64,000 nt of DNA from Dendronalium phyllosphericum CENA369 (GCF_016056275.1 NZ_JAECZA010000001.1:124934-188933), one strand, 5' to 3'; shown: positions 52,797 to 61,642, numbered from the stretch's first letter. A program made the numbers and translations. Notes: generated by a model from the sequence alone, not told the origin.

Positions 52797-55700
52797 TTAT
52801 TCGCTATCAGTTTCTGATTCCTCTGCCCACTCAGATACGTTCGTGGAGTCAGATGATTCTATGCCATCGTCTGTAAGGCGAATGATTTGCCCGTCGAAAA
52901 ATTGTGCTAAACGTTGAGCTGCGAGCGCTACTTCATCAGTCTCCCACTCAATTGGGGGTGTTTGAGTTGGCGATGGAGAAACAGTTTGCACTCGATTACC
53001 ATTTCTCGCAGGCGGCGCACTTCCATTCTTCTCAGGTGGCTCGATTTTTACTGGTGTGGTTGGCTGGGATACTGGCGCTGGTGGCGTGTTGTGGTTATTG
53101 TACTTAGGAAGAGTTGACTGCTGAACAGTAGGGGAGCTGTTTGCTGGTGGGTTTTTTCTCGCTACGGTAGAATTTGGCGAAGTTCCTTTCTCTAAGCTTA
53201 CCTGGACTTCACAACCGAAAGTCTGCTGAAAAGCTGCCACAATCATAGGTAGATCGGATTTAACTTTGTCGTACCATACGGGTTTGACACCAACACGAGC
53301 AGCAGTACCATCAAATTCTATGAGCTGGCCCATTTGACGCAGCATTTCTTGTCTTGATTTTGGCTGGAGGTTAGCAAGCATTTGTTGCCAAACTTGAGTT
53401 AAGTCGTATTGCGGCTCAACAACTTCCTCTGAGGCTGATACTGAAGATACTTGTTGTGCAGGTGCGATATCTGGCTTCTCCTCAGCAGGTAATCGAGGAG
53501 TAGATCCATTTTCTGGGGCTGGCGATGCTGATGTTAGTGGACCAGGAACAGATTCACTCTCTGCGGGTGGTGGCGATACCGAACCATTAGAAGAGATGCG
53601 ATCGCTTGGCGAAGAAACTGGTGTCGGTGAAGTATGGTTATTATCTAGTTTGTTTTCTTTTGGAACTTCGGCTAATGTCGAAGTCCTTCCTGGGTAATTG
53701 TTACCGTTAGGCGAAGCCGTTTTTACAGAGTCAGATAAATCTTGCTGAAAGGTTGGGTTGGGTTGCTGGGGTGAAGTTAGAGGAGATGCTTTCTGGGTTG
53801 CGAATTGGGGAGGTTGTTGGCGATCGCCATTCGATACCGCAGGGGTTGTAATAATGGGTATAACACCTGTGGCTGTGGGCTGAATATTTGCACTCGGTAG
53901 CAATCCTAGTAATGTCACTTCCAACCACAAACGCGGCTGGGTGGTGTTTTTAATTTGGACTTCAGCCGTTCGTAAGTGCTGCTGTCCCACCAAAATTGTA
54001 CTCATATCGAGTTGCTGGGCAAACTCGACTAGCGCCATCCAAGTTTGACGAGTACAAGCTATCAAATCATGACGATTTGGTGCTGTTTTGGCAATCAGTA
54101 AATCGCGGTAGAAAGCGGCAAGATTTTGCAGAATAGTTAGTGGTTCTCGGCCGCGTTCTAAAATGTTACGGCTATAATCTAAAACTGCTTCTGGATTGTT
54201 TTGAGCGATCGCCTTCAACAACATTAACAAGTCTTGTTCGCTTACCGAACCCACTAAATCCCAAACTTTATCGGGTGTGACTTCACCAGACAATAGCGCC
54301 AATTGATCGAGCAAACTTTCCGCATCCCGCAATCCTCCCTGAGCAATTTGAGCTACTAAAGTGACAGCGTCAGGAGAAATATTAATACCTTCTTTGGCGG
54401 CGATCGCACTTAAATGATCGACCATCGCCTCTAATTGAATCCGTCTAAAATCGAACCTCTGACAGCGGGAAATAATTGTTGGCAATACTCGCTGTGGGTC
54501 AGTTGTAGCTAAAACAAAGACTACGTGTTTCGGTGGTTCTTCTAATGTTTTTAGTAGCGCGTTAAATGCTGCGGTACTGAGCATGTGGCAATTATGCACC
54601 AAAAGCCCATTTGCCACAAAGTTATGATTATCTGCCACTTCAATGTCATAAACTCGCTCAACCCCACCGAGGTGAACAGATTCGACTGTCTCCAAACTTG
54701 TAATCCATTGGGGGAATGGAATATTGTTTAAGGTCTGCCAGCCATTTTCTACTAGTGCTTGCACCCATCTGGATGTAGTGGTATGTTTTGCCTGTACTAC
54801 TTCTGGTGTAAAACTTTGTTGCGGCTGAATATCCCATTGCTGTAAGCCAACTGGCAATGAGTTGATTTTCTTCTCCAGAAAATCCTTCTGTATGCAATTG
54901 AATTCGTGGACTTCCTTGTGGACTGAGACTGAGTGACCCATCATCCATATACCACCAAGCAAGTCCTTCTGGGGTAATTCGATTAAGCCAGTCGATAGAA
55001 ACGAGTTTTTTATCCCTATTTGGTTTAATGATGTTAGAGATATCTTTGAGTTGGGGATGGCAACCTGTATTACAGGTAACTGATATGTTGCCGTATCCTT
55101 TGTTAGCTGTAATTCGCAGTTTTGGACGCAATTCTTGAAGGCGATAGGCTTTGTATTCCAACCATTCTTGCTGGTTTTCTGAGTGTGTCCAACACAATCT
55201 GGGGAATCTGCTGTGTTTATTGGGATAACTGACAGAGCAATCTCCAAGTAAGGTTCCGTAGATAAGTCCAAGTACATTTGGCGGTATAACTGCCGCATCG
55301 GCAAGGAACTTTTCTGTTCTGAGTTCCCAAATTCCGTGTCCTTTCTTGTATGGATGTTTTTCCCAACGAGACTGGATGCTGATGATTCCTCGGCCTTTTT
55401 TTTGTAAAAAGCTTGGAATATCAAGCTTTTCTCCACACCCGCAAGCACAGAAAGGTCGAAGTAATTCGGCTTGTTTAAGGATAGATTCCAAGTTGTATGA
55501 TTTTTGCCCCGATGTATTGCCTTTAAACTGGTGTCCGCTAACAAATCTCCGGGTACGTCCATCGATACCAAATTTGTAAATGAGGATGCCGCATCCACAT
55601 TCGCAGGGGATAGTATCTTCACTCCTTCTTTTACGTCCTTTGCTGGTATCCATCCTTGGTTTGTCCTGATTAAATGATTACCCGTACACTTAATTTCTCG

Positions 55701-56267
55701 ATTAGTTGTCTTGATAATCAGGGTTTGGCGTTCTCCTTGGTCTAACCACCTGACAACTTTCTTGAATTCCCACTTGCCTAATAAGTCGTTGTAACTCAGA
55801 ACCTTCTTGTCTTTGATTTTAGGGTCATCAATTCGGATAAATCCATCATCAGTTAAGACCAGAGAATCTCCAGTCAGGCATTCATCGACCACATAAACCT
55901 TGTAGCGGCACTGCACTGGTGCAAACTGTGCCTTTTCAATCAGTTCGCGGATATTATCGACACCAGTGTTGCTAGCAGCATCAATTTCAATGACATCTAA
56001 GGAGTAGCCTTTAGTGATTCCCAGACAAACATCGCACGCGCCGCATGGCATAGGGGTAGGTTTGTCACTTTTAAGACAATTGAGAGATTTGGCGAGAATG
56101 CGGGCGCTGGATGTTTTTCCTGTACCTCGCGGCCCGGTAAACAAATAAGCAGGAGCGATTTTCGCTGTTGCAATTGCGTTAGTGAGGGTAGTAGCGATCG
56201 CCTCTTGTCCCACCAGTTCAGCAAAACTCTTTGGGCGATACTTGTGGTGGAGGGGTTCGTAAGACAT
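52797..56267 (-). CDS. dnaX: DNA polymerase III subunit gamma/tau containing an in-frame intein
   Basis: Exteins: HHKYRPKSFAELVGQEAIATTLTNAI, YLFTGPRGTGKTSSARILAKSLNC, VVDE/CHMLSTAAFNALLKTLEEPPKHVVFVLATTDPQRVLPTIISRCQRF; intein between VVDE and CHML. Confidence 0.97.
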   Translation of the reverse strand: MSYEPLHHKYRPKSFAELVGQEAIATTLTNAIATAKIAPAYLFTGPRGTGKTSSARILAKSLNCLKSDKPTPMPCGACDVCLGITKGYSLDVIEIDAASNTGVDNIRELIEKAQFAPVQCRYKVYVVDECLTGDSLVLTDDGFIRIDDPKIKDKKVLSYNDLLGKWEFKKVVRWLDQGERQTLIIKTTNREIKCTGNHLIRTNQGWIPAKDVKEGVKILSPANVDAASSFTNLVSMDVPGDLLADTSLKAIHRGKNHTTWNLSLNKPNYFDLSVLAGVEKSLIFQAFYKKKAEESSASSLVGKNIHTRKDTEFGNSEQKSSLPMRQLYRQMYLDLSTEPYLEIALSVIPINTADSPDCVGHTQKTSKNGWNTKPIAFKNCVQNCELQLTKDTATYQLPVIQVAIPNSKISLTSLNQIGIKNSFLSTGLIELPQKDLLGGIWMMGHSVSVHKEVHEFNCIQKDFLEKKINSLPVGLQQWDIQPQQSFTPEVVQAKHTTTSRWVQALVENGWQTLNNIPFPQWITSLETVESVHLGGVERVYDIEVADNHNFVANGLLVHNCHMLSTAAFNALLKTLEEPPKHVVFVLATTDPQRVLPTIISRCQRFDFRRIQLEAMVDHLSAIAAKEGINISPDAVTLVAQIAQGGLRDAESLLDQLALLSGEVTPDKVWDLVGSVSEQDLLMLLKAIAQNNPEAVLDYSRNILERGREPLTILQNLAAFYRDLLIAKTAPNRHDLIACTRQTWMALVEFAQQLDMSTILVGQQHLRTAEVQIKNTTQPRLWLEVTLLGLLPSANIQPTATGVIPIITTPAVSNGDRQQPPQFATQKASPLTSPQQPNPTFQQDLSDSVKTASPNGNNYPGRTSTLAEVPKENKLDNNHTSPTPVSSPSDRISSNGSVSPPPAESESVPGPLTSASPAPENGSTPRLPAEEKPDIAPAQQVSSVSASEEVVEPQYDLTQVWQQMLANLQPKSRQEMLRQMGQLIEFDGTAARVGVKPVWYDKVKSDLPMIVAAFQQTFGCEVQVSLEKGTSPNSTVARKNPPANSSPTVQQSTLPKYNNHNTPPAPVSQPTTPVKIEPPEKNGSAPPARNGNRVQTVSPSPTQTPPIEWETDEVALAAQRLAQFFDGQIIRLTDDGIESSDSTNVSEWAEESETDSE
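54591..55880 (-). mobile_element. DnaX intein (430 aa: Cys1 ... His-Asn, Cys+1)
   Basis: Starts C(LTGDSLVLTDDGF) (block A), TTNREIKCTGNHLIRT (block B), ends VYDIEVADNHNFVANGLLVHN (blocks F/G) followed by Cys+1. Boundary codons: TGC at 55880..55878, AAT at 54593..54591. Confidence 0.96.
54658..55653 (-). CDS. LAGLIDADG homing endonuclease encoded out of frame within the dnaX intein
   Basis: 331-aa ORF, -1/+2 frame relative to dnaX. LAGLIDADG-type motifs LGLIYGTLLGD (55240..55272) and LAWWYMDDGS (54934..54963); two N-terminal CxCGCG...GH modules; ATG preceded by AGGA at about 10-nt spacing. Confidence 0.9.
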   Translation of the reverse strand: MDTSKGRKRRSEDTIPCECGCGILIYKFGIDGRTRRFVSGHQFKGNTSGQKSYNLESILKQAELLRPFCACGCGEKLDIPSFLQKKGRGIISIQSRWEKHPYKKGHGIWELRTEKFLADAAVIPPNVLGLIYGTLLGDCSVSYPNKHSRFPRLCWTHSENQQEWLEYKAYRLQELRPKLRITANKGYGNISVTCNTGCHPQLKDISNIIKPNRDKKLVSIDWLNRITPEGLAWWYMDDGSLSLSPQGSPRIQLHTEGFSGEENQLIASWLTAMGYSAATKFYTRSSTGKTYHYIQMGASTSRKWLADLKQYSIPPMDYKFGDSRICSPRWG

Positions 56268-56464
56268 GGATTTTAAATGTCAATGCCTTTTGTAAATTGA
56301 TTTAGAAACACAAGCGCCCATTTGACATTAGATTATTTTAAACGCAGGAATATTCCTTTTGGACAATTAAATTTTTCTCGCATTTCTCTAAATTATAGTA
56401 CATTTGAACCATAAAGAGAATAGCTGATGACTGACCACTGACAACTGACCAATGACTCTTGTAC

Positions 56465-56484
56465 AGACGCGATTAATCGCGTCT
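56465..56484. repeat. perfect 20-bp palindrome (dispersed-repeat-like)
   Basis: AGACGCGATTAATCGCGTCT within GTACAGACGCGATTAATCGCGTCTCTAC. Confidence 0.7.
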
Positions 56485-56582
56485 CTACCTACGACCACTG
56501 ACCAATGACTAATTTTATTGACTGGAATAATGCGATGGTACAGTGCGATCGCTACAATCATTAGGGTAAGCAATACTCAATA

Positions 56583-57275
56583 ATGGTACGGCACATGCTC
56601 AGGCGGCTAGTTCAGTGGCTCAAAAAGTTCTTCCAACGCTTGTTTGGTAGACAAAAGACTTCTTCTAAAATCGTGGAAGATGCGCCAAAAGAAGTAGCGC
56701 CACCTTTAACCGATACCGATTTAGAATTTCTCTTCACTGAACTTCTAGAAGGAGTACATCAAGCACGAGGACAAGCTTGGGCTTTAAAATGGCTGCAAAA
56801 CATTGAACATCGTGTCTCTACTGAACGCTGGATACAATGGTTGCAGCGTTTTGGTGAAAGATTGCTAGCATCACCGACACCTAATAATGAATTGGCTGCT
56901 CGGTTAGTGCAATTGGGCGAATTGGGCATCGGAGAAATTGGAGACGTTGCCTATAATATTGGTATGCAGGTGTTGACGCGCAATCAAGGCGAGCCAGTAT
57001 GGGAATATGATGGCCCAGATGCTGTCAGCACGCTCCCACCCGAAGAAAGTTACCCAATACCAGAAGAAGCAGGTGAGGGAGAAATTCCAGCAGACGGAGA
57101 ATATCAAACTGTCACCATAGATCAGTTGTTTGTGATGTTGCAGCAGGATGAAAACTTACGCCAGCAGATTGCTCAACAACTAGCAATTGAGACAGACGAT
57201 CCAGAAATTATCGTTCAGGAATTAATTAATCAATATTATGCTCCCGATCAATCGCCTCCAGACGAACAAGCATAA
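56583..57275 (+). CDS. hypothetical protein homologous to the N-terminal region of the downstream TPR-CHAT protein
   Basis: DTDLEFLFTELLEGVHQARGQAWALKWLQNIEHRVSTERWIQWLQRFGERLLASPTPNNELAARLVQLGELGIGEIGDVAYNIGMQVL aligns with the N-terminus of 57560..61393. Confidence 0.85.
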   Translation: MVRHMLRRLVQWLKKFFQRLFGRQKTSSKIVEDAPKEVAPPLTDTDLEFLFTELLEGVHQARGQAWALKWLQNIEHRVSTERWIQWLQRFGERLLASPTPNNELAARLVQLGELGIGEIGDVAYNIGMQVLTRNQGEPVWEYDGPDAVSTLPPEESYPIPEEAGEGEIPADGEYQTVTIDQLFVMLQQDENLRQQIAQQLAIETDDPEIIVQELINQYYAPDQSPPDEQA

Positions 57276-57334
57276 AATATTGATTTGTCCTCCTCAATCC
57301 CTACTTCCAGAAAATAAGGCTGTAGTCACACCGT

Positions 57335-57421
57335 TTAGGACACTTGTGATTGCTCAAAGCCTTACAGGAAATTGGTTTTTACTCAGCACTCAGCACCCAG
57401 CACTCAGCACTTTGCTATAAC
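57335..57421 (+). repeat. dispersed STRR-containing repeat, copy C
   Basis: TTAGGACACTTGTGATTGCTCAAAGCCTTACAGGAAATTGGTTTTTACTCAGCACTCAGCACCCAGCACTCAGCACTTTGCTATAAC. Confidence 0.85.
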
Positions 57422-57559
57422 GACTGACAAAGTTTTGTATATTTTTTATAACTACACGATTACAAACTTGGCAAAATCCAGTAGGTTTTACGTAATTACT
57501 TATTTTTTTAAGACAACGCCGCTACAATCTAGGAGAAATAAAATCCAAGAGTATGGCAG

Positions 57560-60500
57560 ATGCTCACGCAGCTAGTGCAGTGGCTTAAAACGCTTTCAAA
57601 TCGCCCCGTAGATAGTAAGCAGACTCGTGCTATCCAGACTGTGACGGACAAGCAGGTGGTAGAACCGCCACCTGAATTGACTAATGCGGATCTGGAAATT
57701 TTGTATACCCAACTGTTGGAAGGTGTAAATCAAGGACGAGAGCAACAGTGGGCAATCAAATATCTACAGCGGATGGAAGACCGCATTAGCCATGAGCGTT
57801 GGATAGATTGGCTGCTGGGCTTTGGTGAAAAATTGCTAGTATCACCCACACCAAACCATGAGTTAGCAAACCGGATGGTGCAGCTAGGCGAACTTGGTAT
57901 TGGCAAAATTGGAGAACTTTCTTATGAGATTGGCGCACAGTTGTTGTCACGAGACTCAAGCCAATGGTACGAAGATAGCGAACAGCCACAAACTGAAACC
58001 ACAACCTCTGATTCGGAAATTTTGCTCAATTCTCCAGGACAGGAGTTAATCCGCAATTTAGGCGAGTTGTTATGGGAATCTGAGGAGCCAGAAGTTAAAA
58101 CTAGAGTCACACCCCAAAATTCTCCCGCCGCAGAAATAGCAGCAGAGAACCAAGAGGAAATCATTCAAGAATATCCAGGGGAAGCAGACGAAACCACGGA
58201 AGTAGCCGATTTTGTCCCAGAAAATGCCACAGAAAACTCACAGCAAGGGGAACGACAAGAAGTAGTCGCAAGTACACCAGTAGCTTTTTCTGTTGTAGAG
58301 GAAGATGCAACAGAGAATTTCGAGTCAGTGGAGTACCAAGAAGAAATTGCCCAAACTTCAACAGCAATACCTCTGCCGACTCCTAGTGAAGAAGATGTCA
58401 TCGATAACTTGAGCGAACTGTCGTTTGAGCGTGAAGAGCAAAAGACTGAAATCGCACCAGCTTATCTACTCGCTACTACCCCAGAAGCTTTAGCAGCAAT
58501 CTTGTCAGCAGAGGGGATTTTAGATCAATCTTCGGCAATCGATGCAAATGTGGGGTCTACCATAGATGAGTTATTAACTAGATTGGATCGAGGTACCACT
58601 TTAGTCGAGCAACTTGCTTCTAATCTGGCAACTCAAACAAGCCAAAATCCCACTTTTACAACCAGTCCAAATACAACAATTCAAGCACAAGCCTGGTTTT
58701 ATCAAGGTCTACGGCAAGCTAAAAGCGGAGATTTGTTAGGAGCGATCGCATCTTACGACCAAGCTATAGAATTAAATCCCAACTCTTTTGAATATTGGTT
58801 TAATCGAGGCTTAACACTATTTCATTTAGAAAATTTTACCGAAGCGATCGCATCTTATAACCAAGCCATAGAATTGAAACCCGACCACTACAAAGCTTGG
58901 TATAACCGGGGTGGAACTTTAGGCGAAATTGGCTATTTTGAGGAGGCGATCGCTTCCTTTGAACAAGCTATCGAAGTCAATCCCGATTATCCAGAAGCTT
59001 GGGCTGGTAAAGGTTTGGCAATGCTCAAGTTAGGGCGGACTTGGGAGGCAATTATTAGTTACGACCAAGCCTTACAGCTACAACCCCAAGACCAAGAAAA
59101 TTGGTATTTCCGAGGCACAGCTTTAGCTTTAGCCGAGCGGCACGAAGAAGCGATCGCATCTTATGATGAAGCTTTAGAAATTCAACCAGATTATCATGAA
59201 GTTTGGATTGACCGGGGCGTAGTTTTATTTAATTTAAAACGCTGGCCAGAGGCGATCGCATCATACGATAAAGCTTTAGAAATTCAGCCTAACTTTTATT
59301 TAGCTTGGTACAACCGGGGTGTAGCGTTAGATAACCTCGGTCGCCGCCAAGAAGCGATCGCTTCTTATCGCCAAGCCATAGATATTAAACCCGACTTACA
59401 CTTAGCTTGGTATAACCTAGCGGTAGCCCAGTTTTATTTAGAACAATATACTGAAGCGATCGTTTCTTACGATAACGCTTTACAAATCAAACTTGATTAT
59501 TGGGAAGCTTGGATTGGTCGAGGTACTGCTGCCGGTCAAGTTAATCTTAAACTTTCGATATCGACTGAGATCGCAGCGGCCAATCCTGCCTTGCAACAAG
59601 GAGGCTTTGAAGGTAAACTAGCCAGCTACGAAGAAGGATTGAAACATATCCGCTCAGATACTCACCCAGAAGGTTGGGGTAGATTACATGTAGCGATCGG
59701 CAATGCTTACTTCGACCGAGGCAAAAAACATTCTACATCTCGAAATGATTGGGGCAAAGCCTTAGCCGAGTACGATCGAGCATTATTAACCCTAACACGA
59801 GAAAATTTTCCCCAGCTGCATTTGGAGATTTTGCAATCCTTCGTTAAAGCACTTTTAGGTTTAGGACAAATAGCCCAAGCCCAGGAATTACAGCAAATCT
59901 GTGCAAATTTATTGCAACAATTGCTTAACGAACCAACTCGCACTCATGAAAGTAAAAAGCAGTTGGCTCTAAAATTTGCTGGCATCGATCGATTGGCAGT
60001 AGATTTACATGTAGAGTCCGGCGATTTAGTAGAAGCCTGGGAAATGGCAGAATATGGCAAAAATTGTTGCTTAACTTGGCTGTTAGATGGTTGGAAGCCA
60101 GAAATTTACTCACCTAGATATGACTCAGTTCAACAACTACTTAATCCCACCACAGCAATTATTTACTGGCATATTAGTCCAGTGGCGTTAAATACTTTTG
60201 TCATCAAAGATGAAGCCCCATCACCTATCCTCGTCTTTATACCCATACAAAATGTAGTCACAATCGAAACCGCTACACCCGATAATGAATTGCCTCTACC
60301 AGAAGCAGTCAGACGCTTAATTGAATTTGAAGATTGGCTAGAAGATTGGAATAAGACGCATCAAAAATATCGCAATCAAGCCCAATACCAAGAAAATATC
60401 AGCAATCATTCTTGGCGATTGGAGATGGAACAAAGACTGTTACAACTCAAAGAAATTCTCCAAATTTCCACAATTAAGCAAGAACTTGAAGGAATTACTC

Positions 60501-61393
60501 AACTGATTTTAGTTCCCCATCGTGACTTGCACGCATTACCTTTGCACGCACTTTTTCAGCTTGCTTCTCCCTACGATGAATATCTGCCCAATGTGGAATC
60601 TAATTTCAGCATTGCTTATTTACCTAGCATTCAAAGCGGTTTATCTTTAAAAGCTGAAAGTACAGGGCAATTGTTAGAGCAAAACTTACTTAGTGTCGAA
60701 TATCCTAATAGCACAAATTATTCACCACTCAAATTTGCCCAATTAGAATCGGAACTTGTCAGCCAAATGTTTAATAATCCCCATCGCATCCAGGGGAATA
60801 AAGCTACTAAAAACACTGTAGAAACTGCCTTATTTGATAATTATAATATATTTCATTTTACGGGGCATGTTATAAACAATTGCCGCGAACCGCAAAAATC
60901 AGAGTTAGCTTTGGCGGGTGAAGATAAACTTACTCTAGAAGAAATCTGTCAAGAAACTTTAGCTAGTTATAATTTGGTTACTTTGTCTGCTTGCGAAACT
61001 ATCAGAACTGGTAACTATGCGATCGCTACTGAATATGTGAGTTTAATTAATGGTTTTATCTATATGGGAATTCCTCATGTAGTGAGTACTCTTTGGACTG
61101 TAGAATCAACAGCCAGTGCCTTAACAATTGTAGAGTTTTATCAAAGATTACAGCAAGGGAAATCTGCTGCTACTGCTTTAGCTGAAGCCACAGCATGGCT
61201 GAAAGAATTAACCGCTGGAGAATTAACTAAATGGTACGAACGTTTACTTAATAATCTGGATACTGAAGAATTAAAAGTTAGAGCTTATTTAGCAACACAT
61301 TTATATAGAATGAGTAAAATTGCACCAGAGAAAAAGCTTTATAATCATCCTTACTATTGGGCAGCATTTACGATTACAGGGAAGCTAAATTAA
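57560..61393 (+). CDS. TPR-repeat protein with C-terminal CHAT (caspase-fold) domain
   Basis: Multiple TPRs (AIASYDQAIELNPNSFEYWFNRGLTLF...); C-terminal CHAT with IFHFTGHV and LVTLSACETIRTGNYAIATEYVSLINGFIYMGIPHVVSTLWTVES. Confidence 0.93.
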   Translation: MLTQLVQWLKTLSNRPVDSKQTRAIQTVTDKQVVEPPPELTNADLEILYTQLLEGVNQGREQQWAIKYLQRMEDRISHERWIDWLLGFGEKLLVSPTPNHELANRMVQLGELGIGKIGELSYEIGAQLLSRDSSQWYEDSEQPQTETTTSDSEILLNSPGQELIRNLGELLWESEEPEVKTRVTPQNSPAAEIAAENQEEIIQEYPGEADETTEVADFVPENATENSQQGERQEVVASTPVAFSVVEEDATENFESVEYQEEIAQTSTAIPLPTPSEEDVIDNLSELSFEREEQKTEIAPAYLLATTPEALAAILSAEGILDQSSAIDANVGSTIDELLTRLDRGTTLVEQLASNLATQTSQNPTFTTSPNTTIQAQAWFYQGLRQAKSGDLLGAIASYDQAIELNPNSFEYWFNRGLTLFHLENFTEAIASYNQAIELKPDHYKAWYNRGGTLGEIGYFEEAIASFEQAIEVNPDYPEAWAGKGLAMLKLGRTWEAIISYDQALQLQPQDQENWYFRGTALALAERHEEAIASYDEALEIQPDYHEVWIDRGVVLFNLKRWPEAIASYDKALEIQPNFYLAWYNRGVALDNLGRRQEAIASYRQAIDIKPDLHLAWYNLAVAQFYLEQYTEAIVSYDNALQIKLDYWEAWIGRGTAAGQVNLKLSISTEIAAANPALQQGGFEGKLASYEEGLKHIRSDTHPEGWGRLHVAIGNAYFDRGKKHSTSRNDWGKALAEYDRALLTLTRENFPQLHLEILQSFVKALLGLGQIAQAQELQQICANLLQQLLNEPTRTHESKKQLALKFAGIDRLAVDLHVESGDLVEAWEMAEYGKNCCLTWLLDGWKPEIYSPRYDSVQQLLNPTTAIIYWHISPVALNTFVIKDEAPSPILVFIPIQNVVTIETATPDNELPLPEAVRRLIEFEDWLEDWNKTHQKYRNQAQYQENISNHSWRLEMEQRLLQLKEILQISTIKQELEGITQLILVPHRDLHALPLHALFQLASPYDEYLPNVESNFSIAYLPSIQSGLSLKAESTGQLLEQNLLSVEYPNSTNYSPLKFAQLESELVSQMFNNPHRIQGNKATKNTVETALFDNYNIFHFTGHVINNCREPQKSELALAGEDKLTLEEICQETLASYNLVTLSACETIRTGNYAIATEYVSLINGFIYMGIPHVVSTLWTVESTASALTIVEFYQRLQQGKSAATALAEATAWLKELTAGELTKWYERLLNNLDTEELKVRAYLATHLYRMSKIAPEKKLYNHPYYWAAFTITGKLN

Positions 61394-61394
61394 A

Positions 61395-61422
61395 GTAATT
61401 CGTAATTCGTAATTCGTAATTA
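61395..61422 (+). repeat. STRR heptamer array GTAATTC x3 + GTAATTA
   Basis: Direct reading of GTAATTCGTAATTCGTAATTCGTAATTA. Confidence 0.9.
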
Positions 61423-61642
61423 AAGCTTTTAGAAAGTAGGAAATATTCTTATTTTCATGCAGAAGCAGACAGATTATAAGAATAAAGACGCAAAGACGCT
61501 AAAATGCAATTTTCGCGCCTTTACGTCTAATTCAACAAATCATTTTCGGATTTTTACCAATTCTCCACAAAAAGGCTACAGATATAACTCTAGAAACCTA
61601 GATGAAATCTGACGCTTTTTAATTACGAATTACGAATTGGTA

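Noticed and set aside
54658-55653. Dismissing the overlapping endonuclease ORF as a spurious antisense/shadow ORF
   Set aside because: It is on the same strand as dnaX, has two LAGLIDADG-type motifs at proper spacing, and its boundaries coincide with intein blocks B and F.
54591-55880. Explaining the dnaX locus as a simple sequencing frameshift
   Set aside because: A single indel would break dnaX. Two compensating indels are possible in principle, but both frames remain open for the whole ~1 kb, which is not expected from error. Kept as a refutation test instead.
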